Source: Spirochaetaceae bacterium
GTDB taxonomy: Bacteria; Spirochaetota; Spirochaetia; SZUA-6; Bin103
Assembly: GCA_028820215.1 (NCBI GenBank)
Contig: JAPPKD010000182.1
Span: 3,259 to 12,977, forward strand
Direction: 5' to 3'
DNA length: 9,719 nt
The notes under the pieces are model-generated. The model was given only the letters and a program-made list of their open reading frames with translations. It did not search any database and was not told where the DNA came from. Below are positions 1-6,534 of this stretch, one piece after another (position 1 is the stretch's first letter; the number at the start of each line of letters is the position of its first letter). The position numbers and the translations under genes are program-made.

Positions 1-10
1 CGTGGCGGAG

Positions 11-83
11 TGGAGGATAGGGGACTCGAACCCCTGACCTATAGATTGCGAACCTATCGCTCTACCACCTGAGCTAATCCCCC
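11..83 (-). tRNA. tRNA-Ala (anticodon CGC)
   Basis: The reverse strand folds into a complete 73-nt cloverleaf: a 7-bp acceptor stem, D stem GCTC/GAGC, anticodon stem ATAGG/TCTAT (closing with a G-U pair), a five-base variable loop and T stem AGGGG/CCCCT with loop TTCGAGT. The anticodon loop TTCGCAA places CGC at 34-36 (plus-strand 48-50), which decodes GCG alanine codons. The acceptor stem carries the G3-U70 wobble pair, the main identity element for alanyl-tRNA synthetase, and the discriminator is A73. The 3' CCA is not encoded; the next bases are CTC, so CCA must be added after transcription. A CGC isoacceptor suits a high-GC genome rich in GCG codons. Confidence 0.96.
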
Positions 84-98
84 GCCGGGTGATGACAC

Positions 99-127
99 AA
101 CCTATCAAGATGCAACTCCTTCGACAA
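99..127 (-). promoter_or_regulatory. possible promoter of the tRNA-Ala gene
   Basis: Reading towards the tRNA, a -35-like TTGTCG (127-122) is followed by a 17-base spacer and a weak -10-like TAGGTT (104-99), about 15 bases before the mature tRNA 5' end. The stretch between the -10 and the tRNA is GC-rich, as is common for stable-RNA promoters. The -10 matches the consensus at only three of six positions, so this is tentative. Confidence 0.25.
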
Positions 128-135
128 ACCGCGTG

Positions 136-159
136 CGCGGCCGGTCCCGGCCGGCCGCG
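136..159. repeat. GC-rich inverted repeat between tRNA-Ala and uvrC
   Basis: A perfect 9-bp inverted repeat, CGCGGCCGG (136-144) and CCGGCCGCG (151-159), is separated by six bases. It lies in the 158-base gap between the divergent tRNA-Ala and uvrC genes. No T-run follows on either strand, so it does not look like an intrinsic terminator, and divergent genes need none there. It could be a protein-binding dyad or a 5' leader hairpin. The rest of the gap (84-241) holds the weak tRNA promoter candidate and the uvrC ribosome binding site, and nothing else recognisable. Confidence 0.5.
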
Positions 160-241
160 ACGATAGGTCTACACTTGACCATCGGCACGACGGTACCCTG
201 AGAAAAGCACAATCTGCGGAAAGATATGGAGCTCACGCACG

Positions 242-2101
242 ATGTCCGATGAAGATCTTCGCGCTCCCGCGGACCTTCGCGCGACGGCCGCGAGCCTGCC
301 GCAGGCGCCGGGCGTGTACCTCTTCAAGGACCCGTCGGGCTCGGTCCTCTATGTGGGCAAGGCCAAGAAGCTGCGCGCGCGCGTGTCCAGCTACTTCAAC
401 CGGGGGCCGCGCGACTCGCGGACGCTGATGCTGGCGGCGCGGACCGCCTCGATCGAGACGGTTCTGACCGGCAGTGAGTCGGAGGCCTTCCTGCTGGAGA
501 ACTCTCTCATCAAGCGGTTCGCGCCGCGCTACAACATCAATCTCAAGGACGGCAAGTCCTATCCCGTGATCCGGCTCACCGCGGAGGAGTTTCCGCGGGT
601 CTACCGCACGCGCACCATCGTGTTCGACGGCTCCGAGTACTTCGGGCCGTTCGCGAAGGCCAACCAGATCGACGTCTACCTGGACCTGATCGATCGGCTG
701 TTTCCGCTGCGCAAGCGCGGCGAGGTGTTCCGGCGCCGTCCCGCTCCCTGTCTCAACCACTACATCAACCGCTGTGCGGCCCCTTGCGTCGGCGCCATCG
801 ACCCCGGGGAGTACGCCGAGCGCGTGCGAGCGGTTCGCACGCTGGTCTCCGGCCGCGCGGACGACCTGACCCGCGATCTGACCCGCCGGATGAGCCAGGC
901 TGCGTCCGATCAGCGGTTCGAGCGTGCGGCGGCGATCCGCGACCAGCTCCAGGCCATTCGCGACGTGACCGAACAGCAGCACGTCGCCGGCGTGGACGCT
1001 GATGCGCGCGACTACATCGGCCACTTTGCCGGCGGCGACTGGCACCGGTTTCTGGTGCTGCAGTTCCGTGGCGGCAACCTGGTGGGACGCGAGCGCTTCC
1101 ATGTTCAGGACCGTGGTCCGCAGTCCGACGAGGCGGCGGCGCGCGCCAGGTTCGTGCTGGGCTACTACGGCGGCAGGAGGACGGCACTGGCGGGCATGAC
1201 GATATTCACCCGCCCCGTGGAGGAGCCCGAGGCGCTCACGGCGGCGCTGCGCACACTGCTGCCGTCGGATTCGGGCCGCCGGCGGGCCGCGCCGCGCGTG
1301 CACGTTCCGCGGCGCGGCAAGCACGCGCAGGTCCTGCGGTTGGCGGACGCCAACGCCCGCCAGGACGCCGAACGCGCCAACCCCGGCGTCGACCGCGAGC
1401 GAGGTGTCGAGGAGCTTGGCCGGGCGCTGGACCTTCCGGCCGCGCCGCGGAGGATCGAAGGTTTCGACATCTCGCATCTCGGCGGGCGCGACACCGTGGC
1501 GTCGCTGGTGGTGTTCGAGGCCGGGCAGCCGGCGAAGGGCGAGTACCGCCACTTCAGGATCAGGTCGCTGGGCGGCCGGGTCGACGACTTCGAAGCGATG
1601 CGTGAGGTGGTCGCGCGCCGCTATGCGCGCGTGCTCAACGATCGCCTGCCTCGCCCCGATCTGGTGCTCGTGGACGGCGGCGCCGGCCAGGTGAGCGCCG
1701 CAAAGGGGATTCTCGACGGACTGGGGCTGACCGATCTGCCGCTGGCCGGCTTGGCCAAGCGCCAGGAGCAGATCTACCTGCCCGGCAACGGCACGCCGCT
1801 GGCGCTACCCGATGGGAGCGCGGCGCTGCGCCTGCTGCAGGCCGTGCGGGACGAGTCGCACCGCTTCGCGACCACCTACCACAAGCGGCTGCGCACCAGA
1901 CGGGTGGCGCGCTCGGCGCTTGAGGAGGTGCAGGGCATCGGACCGGCGCGTTCGAAGCGCCTGTTGCAGCGGTTCGCTTCCGTTGCGGGGGTGGCGCGCG
2001 CCACGCCGGGCCAGATCAGCCGTTGCGCGGGCGTCAGTGAGGAAACAGCCACGGCACTCCTGGCCCACCTCGAGCGAAGACCCGTGCGCGGGCGTCAGTG
2101 A
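242..2101 (+). CDS. uvrC: UvrC, excinuclease ABC subunit C
   Basis: UvrC makes the 3' and 5' incisions around DNA damage held by UvrB in nucleotide excision repair, in the cytoplasm. At 619 aa it is near the usual family length. Residues about 20-100 are the GIY-YIG nuclease (GVY at 24-26, LYVG at 36-39, LLEN with E86, YN at 97-98). A cysteine-rich segment at 170-182 follows, then a UVR motif that contacts UvrB (about 216-240). The RNase H-like second nuclease spans about 404-550 (FDISH with D409, VLVDGG with D478, DESH with H540). Helix-hairpin-helix DNA-binding motifs fill about 560-610. Of the four Fe-S cysteines known in UvrC, only three are present (C170, C178, C182); the first is arginine (R159). 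The ATG start has GGAG 10 bases upstream. The gene stands alone on its strand, and its last codons lie in an imperfect tandem duplication overlapping the end of holA. Confidence 0.97.
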   Translation: MSDEDLRAPADLRATAASLPQAPGVYLFKDPSGSVLYVGKAKKLRARVSSYFNRGPRDSRTLMLAARTASIETVLTGSESEAFLLENSLIKRFAPRYNINLKDGKSYPVIRLTAEEFPRVYRTRTIVFDGSEYFGPFAKANQIDVYLDLIDRLFPLRKRGEVFRRRPAPCLNHYINRCAAPCVGAIDPGEYAERVRAVRTLVSGRADDLTRDLTRRMSQAASDQRFERAAAIRDQLQAIRDVTEQQHVAGVDADARDYIGHFAGGDWHRFLVLQFRGGNLVGRERFHVQDRGPQSDEAAARARFVLGYYGGRRTALAGMTIFTRPVEEPEALTAALRTLLPSDSGRRRAAPRVHVPRRGKHAQVLRLADANARQDAERANPGVDRERGVEELGRALDLPAAPRRIEGFDISHLGGRDTVASLVVFEAGQPAKGEYRHFRIRSLGGRVDDFEAMREVVARRYARVLNDRLPRPDLVLVDGGAGQVSAAKGILDGLGLTDLPLAGLAKRQEQIYLPGNGTPLALPDGSAALRLLQAVRDESHRFATTYHKRLRTRRVARSALEEVQGIGPARSKRLLQRFASVAGVARATPGQISRCAGVSEETATALLAHLERRPVRGRQ

Positions 2102-2142
2102 GGAAACCACCGCCATGCGCCCTGCCCACCTCGAACGACGAC
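2024..2142. repeat. imperfect tandem duplication, 61-bp period, at the uvrC/holA ends
   Basis: Two copies, 2024-2081 and 2085-2142, align without gaps at a 61-bp offset. The first 23 bases are identical; by eye 46 of 58 positions match. Copy 1 encodes the UvrC helix-hairpin-helix tail. Because 61 is not a multiple of three, copy 2 is read one frame off in uvrC and supplies its TGA stop at 2099-2101. The same copy on the minus strand encodes the last 16 or so residues of HolA and its TGA (2097-2095). The two convergent genes therefore overlap by 7 bp inside copy 2, and no terminator fits between them. Confidence 0.85.
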
Positions 2143-3105
2143 GTAGTAGAGCAGAAGCCGGAGCAGGCTGAGCTGCATGTGCCCGGCGGCGGCGCGGATG
2201 CGCAGGTCGAACTCGGCCAGTACCCGCAGGATCGCCTGCAGCTCCGCGGCCTGGTAGCGCTCGGCCGCGCGGGCCAGGCTGGCTTGCGCCCGCTTGCCTG
2301 ACACCTTGAGCACCCGCCACGCCTCCCGGCGGTCCATGCGCGTCAGCAGTTGCTGCAGATCGGCCGTCTTTCGAAACTGTGAGGCCAGGCCGCCAAGGAG
2401 CTGCGACGGGGTCGCCTGCCGGGTCAGCATGATCGCCTGCAGGGTGCGCGCACCGGCTGCCAGGTCGCGGCTTCCCAGGTGGTCGAACAGGGTGAACACC
2501 GTCTCGGCCCTGCTGTGGTGCACCCACCGGTCGATGTCCTCGGCGGTCAGCATGTCCGCTTCGCCGGACGTCGCCCGATGCATGGCGGCCAGCGCCGCGC
2601 ACTCGCTCTCCAGCGCCGCCGATGAGGAGCCGACGACCTCGTTGAGCGTCTCCACCGCCTGGTCGTCGATGGCGATTCCGCGTTCGCGGAAGAATGCGCT
2701 GATGCTGCGGCGCCGCTGATCGGGAAAGCGCTCCCAGAACACCCGGCGGCAGGATGCCGGCACCGCGTCCTGCAGGCGCTTGGCGACGCGCAGCTCCTCG
2801 GTCTCGATCACGAGCGTGGTCCCGTCGGCAGGTTCCCGGCAGTAGTCGGCCAGCGCCGCGGCGTCGGATGCCTTCAGAGCCTCCGCCTGACTGAGCACCA
2901 CCAGCCGCCGCGGTGCGAACAGGCTGGGCGTGCGCAGCGATGCGATGACGTCGACGATGACGGTGTCGAACGGATAGTGGCGCTCGATAGCGAGCGTGAC
3001 ACCGCCCGAGCCGCGCTGAAGCTGCGCGCGCAGCCGTTCGACCGCGCGGCGCTTCTCACCCGTGTCGGGCCCGCAGAACAGATGGATGGGGGCTTCAGCC
3101 ATCAC
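2095..3105 (-). CDS. holA: DNA polymerase III delta subunit (HolA family)
   Basis: Delta is the clamp-loader subunit that binds and opens the beta sliding clamp during replication. The 336-aa length matches the family. Recognisable features, all divergent from E. coli, are an N-terminal HLFCGPDTGEK (8-18) in place of an ATPase P-loop, SLFAPRRLVVL (61-71), a TTLVIETEE strand (96-104), LNEVVGSS (154-161), the DI segment opening the third domain (190-191), and a helical C-terminal domain (VFTLFDHL at 203-210, to about 322). GTG (3105) and ATG (3102) are adjacent possible starts; neither has a clear Shine-Dalgarno sequence. It follows lexA by 30 bases and is the last gene of the minus-strand run. 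Its last 16 residues (from about 321) come from the second copy of the 61-bp duplication, so the tail is probably not conserved. The family call rests on overall pattern, since delta subunits are weakly conserved. Confidence 0.85.
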   Translation of the reverse strand: MMAEAPIHLFCGPDTGEKRRAVERLRAQLQRGSGGVTLAIERHYPFDTVIVDVIASLRTPSLFAPRRLVVLSQAEALKASDAAALADYCREPADGTTLVIETEELRVAKRLQDAVPASCRRVFWERFPDQRRRSISAFFRERGIAIDDQAVETLNEVVGSSSAALESECAALAAMHRATSGEADMLTAEDIDRWVHHSRAETVFTLFDHLGSRDLAAGARTLQAIMLTRQATPSQLLGGLASQFRKTADLQQLLTRMDRREAWRVLKVSGKRAQASLARAAERYQAAELQAILRVLAEFDLRIRAAAGHMQLSLLRLLLYYVVVRGGQGAWRWFPH

Positions 3106-3109
3106 AGCG

Positions 3110-3124
3110 GCGCCGAAACGGCGC
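3110..3124 (-). repeat. hairpin just upstream of the holA start
   Basis: In the 30-base lexA-holA gap, GCGCCG and CGGCGC form a perfect 6-bp stem around a 3-base TTT loop, ending 4-5 bases before the GTG start codon. No Shine-Dalgarno sequence is visible in the gap. The stem lacks a following T-run, so it is not an intrinsic terminator. It may slow or gate holA translation, or reflect only the GC-rich composition. Confidence 0.4.
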
Positions 3125-3135
3125 GGCGCGGCATC

Positions 3136-3738
3136 TCAGCGGTAGTCGCGTACCAGGCACGCGAGCTTGCCCAGGATCCTGAGGTCGGTCGCGTAGACGG
3201 GTGGGTAGGCGGGATTCTCCGCCTGCAGCCGGACCCGCTGGCTCTCCTTGAAGAAGCGCTTCAGCGTCACTGCGTCGTCGATCACGGCAACCACGATGTC
3301 CCCATCCGTGGCGGTGGGCTGCTGGCGGATTACGGCCAGGTCGCCGTCATGGATGCCTGCATCCTTCATGCTGTCGCCGCGCACGTGCAGCGCGAAGTGG
3401 TCCCCCGCGCCGATGCTGGACCGAGGCAACTGGTAGGTGCCGTCCAGGTTCTCCTCGGCGAGCAGGGGCTGTCCCGCCATCACCGTGCCCAGCACCGGTA
3501 TGTCGACGACCTCCGGCGCCTCCGAGCCGTTCCCGGTCACGGCGATCGCCCGCGACCGCCGGCTCCCGCGCGTGATGCAGCCCTTTCGCTGCAGGGCCCG
3601 CAGGTGGTCGTGGGCTCCCTTGGTGGTAACTCCCAGGTGGGACGCCACCTCGCGCACCGTCGGCGCGAAGCCGTGCAGGTCGAGGTAGTGCTCGATGAAC
3701 TGCAGGGTCTGCCGCTGGCGCTGCGTGAGGCCTCTCAC
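3136..3738 (-). CDS. lexA: LexA, SOS-response repressor and autoprotease
   Basis: LexA represses DNA-damage genes until RecA filaments trigger its self-cleavage. The 200-aa protein has the full design. A winged helix-turn-helix occupies about 1-65 (PTVREVASHLGVTTKGAHDH at 26-45). A linker follows, then the Ala-Gly cleavage site at A88-G89 (VMAGQ). The catalytic serine is S123 (RGDSM) and the lysine K160 (AVTLKRF). The cleavage site, serine and lysine are each four residues beyond the E. coli positions (84/85, 119, 156), so spacing is conserved. The recognition region, with its KGAHDHL, differs from the E. coli sequence, so the operator is unlikely to be the E. coli CTGT-N8-ACAG. The GTG start overlaps the ptsH stop by 4 bp (GTGA), suggesting translational coupling. 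uvrC, a common SOS gene elsewhere, lies nearby on the other strand. Confidence 0.97.
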   Translation of the reverse strand: MRGLTQRQRQTLQFIEHYLDLHGFAPTVREVASHLGVTTKGAHDHLRALQRKGCITRGSRRSRAIAVTGNGSEAPEVVDIPVLGTVMAGQPLLAEENLDGTYQLPRSSIGAGDHFALHVRGDSMKDAGIHDGDLAVIRQQPTATDGDIVVAVIDDAVTLKRFFKESQRVRLQAENPAYPPVYATDLRILGKLACLVRDYR

Positions 3739-3739
3739 G
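3724..3739. promoter_or_regulatory. short dyad over the lexA start codon
   Basis: CGTGAG (3724-3729) and CTCACG (3734-3739) form a perfect 6-bp dyad with a 4-base centre, 16 bp in all, covering the ptsH stop and the lexA GTG start. An inner palindrome GAGGCCTC (3727-3734) overlaps it. The size and position would suit a repressor site, such as LexA autoregulation. Dyads this short arise by chance in a few hundred bases, and no second full copy was seen upstream of uvrC or elsewhere here. Confidence 0.2.
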
Positions 3740-4013
3740 GCAGGTCGTCCGTCGCCTGGAACTTGCTGTCCACCAGGCGGACCAGCGCTTCCACGGCCTC
3801 CGCTTCGTCGGCGCCGGTGGCGATCACGCGCAGCGTCGTCCGATAGGCGGCGCCAAGGGCGATGATCCCCATGATCGACTTGCCGTTGACCCGTTCGCCG
3901 TCCTTCTCGAGGTAGATGTCGGCCTGATACCGGTTGGCGGTCCGTACCAGCAGCGCCGCGGGCCGCGCGTGGACGCCGGCCCGATTCGCGATCATCACCT
4001 CACGCTCCACCAT
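3735..4013 (-). CDS. ptsH: HPr, phosphocarrier protein of the PTS
   Basis: This 92-aa cytoplasmic protein relays phosphate from enzyme I to sugar-specific IIA domains and, when phosphorylated on serine, signals carbon status. Both key sites sit at canonical positions: H15 in NRAGVHARPA (phosphorylated by enzyme I, with R17 beside it) and S46 in VNGKSIMGI (the HprK target). It starts 10 bases after the hprK stop. A Shine-Dalgarno-like AGGTGAG (4025-4019) runs into that stop codon, about 5 bases before the ATG. Its own stop overlaps the lexA start. With hprK directly upstream, the pair forms a complete Ser46 phosphorylation switch. No enzyme I or sugar permease is in the window, so whether it drives sugar transport or only regulation cannot be decided here. 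Confidence 0.97.
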   Translation of the reverse strand: MVEREVMIANRAGVHARPAALLVRTANRYQADIYLEKDGERVNGKSIMGIIALGAAYRTTLRVIATGADEAEAVEALVRLVDSKFQATDDLP

Positions 4014-4023
4014 CCGGTCTCAC

Positions 4024-4989
4024 CTACCACTCTTCGACCGCGGCGGTCTGCGGGTTGCGCGCCGACATCCATGCCATGACGCTGCGGTTGAATTCCTGGG
4101 CCGAGTGGTACCCCATGTGCTTGAGCCGTTCGTTCATTGCCGCCGTCTCGATCAGGATCGGCACGGGCCGCCCCGGCCGCACCGGGATCACGATCTGGCG
4201 GACGTGGGTGCCGATGAGCTCCACCTGTATGTCCTGGTCGCCGATTCGATCATATTCGCGCGAGTTGTCCCACTCCTCAAGCTGCACGGCCAACTGGATG
4301 TGCTTGGACTCGCGGATGGCGCCGACGCCGAACAGGTGGGCGATGTTGATGATGCCGATGCCGCGGATCTCCAGGTGGTGGCTGGTGACCTCCACGCCGT
4401 TGCCGATCAGGGTGTTGCCGACGCGCCGGATCTCCACCACGTCGTCGGCCACGAATCGGTGGCCGCGTTCGATCAGTGCCAGCGCCGCCTCGCTCTTGCC
4501 GACGCCCGAGGGCCCCTGCAGCAGCACACCCAGTCCGAACACCTCAAGCAGCACGCCGTGCACGCGATCGGAGGGGGCGAAGATCGAGTTCAGCGCGCTC
4601 ACCACCCGCGCCGTGAAGGAGGAGGATGAGAGCGTGGTCTGCAGGATCGGGCAGCCCGCGGCTTCGCACAGCTCGCGGAAGTCCTCGGTCGGCTGCTGAC
4701 TGTCGGTGAACACGCAGCACGGAACCGCGTGGTCGAACAGGCGCTTGAGCGTGTCGGTCTTGCCTTCGGCGGAGAGTTTCTCCAGGTAGGCGCGTTCGCC
4801 ACGGCCGAACACCTGGATTCGCTGGTACGCGAACCGTTCGTAGAACCCCGCCAGCGCCAGTCCAGGGCGGTTGAGCTCCGGCGCGTTGATCTCGCGCGTG
4901 ATCCCTGCTCGTCCGCCGATGCACGACAGGTGCAGCGCTTCGTTCTCCCGCAGGTCCAGCCGCAGCAGGTCGAGGACGGTGAATGACAT
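4024..4989 (-). CDS. hprK: HPr kinase/phosphorylase
   Basis: HprK phosphorylates HPr on Ser46 using ATP or pyrophosphate and reverses the reaction with inorganic phosphate. The chosen start gives 321 aa, the full two-domain size. The N-terminal domain (about 1-130) contains ELNRPGLALAGFY (38-50). The catalytic domain holds H144 (RVHG), the P-loop GPSGVGKSE (159-167), the acidic pair D182-D183 (VADDVV), the family signature LEIRGIGIINI (206-216) and the C-terminal IPVRPGRPVPILIE segment (268-281). The ATG at 4989 was chosen because MSFTVLDLLRLDL is the usual family opening and an AGGAG lies 13 bases upstream. The frame stays open further upstream, with an alternative ATG at 5034 and then antisense-free overlap into rpoN, which looks spurious. 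It precedes ptsH by 10 bases. The 116-base leader after rpoN can form nested stems. Confidence 0.96.
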   Translation of the reverse strand: MSFTVLDLLRLDLRENEALHLSCIGGRAGITREINAPELNRPGLALAGFYERFAYQRIQVFGRGERAYLEKLSAEGKTDTLKRLFDHAVPCCVFTDSQQPTEDFRELCEAAGCPILQTTLSSSSFTARVVSALNSIFAPSDRVHGVLLEVFGLGVLLQGPSGVGKSEAALALIERGHRFVADDVVEIRRVGNTLIGNGVEVTSHHLEIRGIGIINIAHLFGVGAIRESKHIQLAVQLEEWDNSREYDRIGDQDIQVELIGTHVRQIVIPVRPGRPVPILIETAAMNERLKHMGYHSAQEFNRSVMAWMSARNPQTAAVEEW

Positions 4990-5105
4990 TATGGGGGTGC
5001 AACTCCTGTTTGCGGTCGGCGTGTCAAGCAGCATCGCTCGATCCTGTTCGTCCGTAGCGTGGCGAACAGGCGGGCCGGAGAACGGAAATGTACCCCCATG
5101 TGGTT
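4990..5105 (-). promoter_or_regulatory. structured rpoN-hprK intergenic leader, candidate RNA regulator
   Basis: Read as RNA towards hprK, ATGGGGGT (5099-5092) can pair perfectly with ACCCCCAT (4998-4991), which ends one base before the hprK ATG. Nested inside, CCTGTTCG (5070-5063) pairs perfectly with CGAACAGG (5050-5043) around 12 bases. A second AACAGG (5010-5005) overlaps the AGGAG ribosome binding site (5007-5003) and can pair with the same CCTGTT. The leader could thus switch between an inner hairpin and one that masks the ribosome binding site. No T-run follows a stem, so it is not an intrinsic terminator. It could also be a DNA-level operator (28-bp dyad). It matches no riboswitch class I recognise. 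Confidence 0.45.
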
Positions 5106-6482
5106 TCAGCGCTCCAGGGAACTCTCGATGTCCAGCTCGCCACGGTACTTGGCGACCGTACGCCGGGCGATTCTGACGCCGCGTCCGGCAAGGATGGCGG
5201 CGATGCGGCTGTCGGACAACCGCTTGCCGTCCGGCCGCTCGGCTTCGATGATCTCGCGCACCATCTCCTTGACGCCGGCCTTGGAGTATCGCGACCCGCT
5301 CGATCCGGCGCCGGAGATGGAGTTGGTGAAGAAGTGGCGGAGCTCGTAGATCCCCCACTCGGTCTGCACGAACTTGCCGTTGACGATGCGCGAGACCGTC
5401 GCTTCGTGCAGATCGACCTCCGCGGCCACGTCGCGCAGCGTCAGCGGGCGGAGTTGTTTCGGCCCGCTGCGGAAGAACTCGCGCTGGTGGCCGACGACCG
5501 CTTTTGTCACCCGCACCAGCGAACGGTTTCGCGCGGTGACGTTGCGGATGAAGGAGCGGGCCTCCTGCAGGTTCGCCTTGGCGAATCGGCGCGCTTCCCT
5601 GCCGGCGGCGGTGCCGCCGTGGCCGTTGCTGCCGATCTGCTCGAAGAAGCTGTCGACGCCCAGGACGGGGATCACCTCATCGTTGAGGATGATCGCCAGC
5701 TCGCCGTCGTGCATGCGCACGATCACGTCGGGCACCACGTAGCGAGTGGGCTCGGACAGAAAGCTGCGGCCGGGAAGCGGATCGAGCGTGCGCACGAACG
5801 CGAGCACCTCGCGCACCGCGGCAACCGGGATGTCCAGCGCACGCGCGACTTCGTCGAGGCGGCCGCGCTCCAGTGCGTCCAGATGGCCCTCGACCACGGT
5901 CGCGGCGTGCGGCGCCGGTGCATCGTGATTCCGTACCTGGACGCTGAGCGATTCCCGGTAGTCGGCGACGCATGTGCCGACCGGATCCAGCCCCTGGACC
6001 AGCGCCCGGGCACGGGCGAGCGTCCGGGGTCGGGCGTCCGGTGCCGCCAGTTCAGGAGGTTCCAGGAGGAACCCGTTGTCGTCCAGGTGGCGGATCAGCA
6101 GCTCGGCCGTGACCAGGACCTCGGCGTCGGCCGGCTGCAGCCGCAACTGCCACAGCAGGTGCTCCTGCAGCGTCTCGGGCCGCTGCAACGCGCCCTCCAG
6201 GAAACGCTGCTTCGCGTCCGGGTCGCCGTCGCTGTGCAGACCCTGAAATCCGGGATCGGAGGAGTCGCCGAACAACTCCTCTTCCGGGCGATCCTCGATT
6301 TCGTCGAGCGAATCGGTCGGATCGTCGGACACGACCTCCAGCGCCGGATTGCGCTCGAGCTCCTGGTCGATGGTGAGCTGCAGGTCGGCAAGCGGCAGCG
6401 CCATGATCTTGATCGCCTGATAGAGCTGCGGCGTCATCCGCAGGCGTTGTTCCTGCCGAAGCACCGGCTGCTGCGCTTGCAT
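5106..6482 (-). CDS. rpoN: RNA polymerase sigma-54 factor (RpoN)
   Basis: Sigma-54 directs RNA polymerase to -24/-12 promoters and needs an AAA+ enhancer-binding activator to melt DNA. The 458-aa protein has all regions. Region I (about 1-50) has glutamine and leucine richness and EQRLRMTPQLYQAIKIM (11-27). An acidic region II follows (52-90, rich in D and E). The core-binding region spans about 100-300. A helix-turn-helix lies at about 346-370 (TLRDVAAEVDLHEATVSRIV), with RHFF at 382-385. The RpoN box near the C-terminus is ARRTVAKYRG (439-448), which differs from the usual ARRTVAKYRE only at the last residue. The ATG is 52 bases after the lptB stop and has only a weak GGGCGA upstream. No activator gene is present here. 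Its place between lptB and PTS regulators matches a widely conserved gene order, here without hpf. Confidence 0.98.
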   Translation of the reverse strand: MQAQQPVLRQEQRLRMTPQLYQAIKIMALPLADLQLTIDQELERNPALEVVSDDPTDSLDEIEDRPEEELFGDSSDPGFQGLHSDGDPDAKQRFLEGALQRPETLQEHLLWQLRLQPADAEVLVTAELLIRHLDDNGFLLEPPELAAPDARPRTLARARALVQGLDPVGTCVADYRESLSVQVRNHDAPAPHAATVVEGHLDALERGRLDEVARALDIPVAAVREVLAFVRTLDPLPGRSFLSEPTRYVVPDVIVRMHDGELAIILNDEVIPVLGVDSFFEQIGSNGHGGTAAGREARRFAKANLQEARSFIRNVTARNRSLVRVTKAVVGHQREFFRSGPKQLRPLTLRDVAAEVDLHEATVSRIVNGKFVQTEWGIYELRHFFTNSISGAGSSGSRYSKAGVKEMVREIIEAERPDGKRLSDSRIAAILAGRGVRIARRTVAKYRGELDIESSLER

Positions 6483-6534
6483 GGTGACTGTCGCCCATCA
6501 AGGAGTCTGGCGGGTATGGCGCGTGAGCGGCAAG

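Noticed and set aside
51..106. AACCTATC occurring at 51-58 and 99-106
   Set aside because: An 8-base direct repeat, one copy inside the tRNA anticodon arm; too short to support a repeat or attachment site.
175..203. TTGACC upstream of uvrC as a -35 element
   Set aside because: No acceptable -10 is found 16-18 bases downstream (CTGAGA or TGAGAA).
84..241. Integration site next to the tRNA gene
   Set aside because: tRNA genes often host integrases, but there is no integrase, no duplicated tRNA 3' end and the neighbours are core genes.
233..1552. Long open frame on the minus strand opposite uvrC
   Set aside because: Its sequence is low-complexity, rich in R, A, G and H, and mirrors the codon bias of uvrC; a GC-rich shadow, not a gene.
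2977..3846. 289-codon plus-strand frame opposite lexA, ptsH and holA ends
   Set aside because: It crosses three real genes on the other strand and has no domain signature.
5022..5027. TTGACA on the minus strand as a promoter -35 for hprK
   Set aside because: At 17 bases distance the sequence is AGTTGC, nothing like a -10, and it overlaps the ribosome binding site.
5043..5070. CCTGTTCG/CGAACAGG dyad as an SOS box
   Set aside because: The half-sites are in the wrong orientation for the CGAAC-N4-GTTCG type and spaced too widely for the CTGT-N8-ACAG type.
4990..5358. N-terminal extension of the hprK frame into rpoN
   Set aside because: The frame is open only by composition; family proteins start at MSFTVLDLL-type sequences and the extension overlaps the rpoN coding end out of frame.
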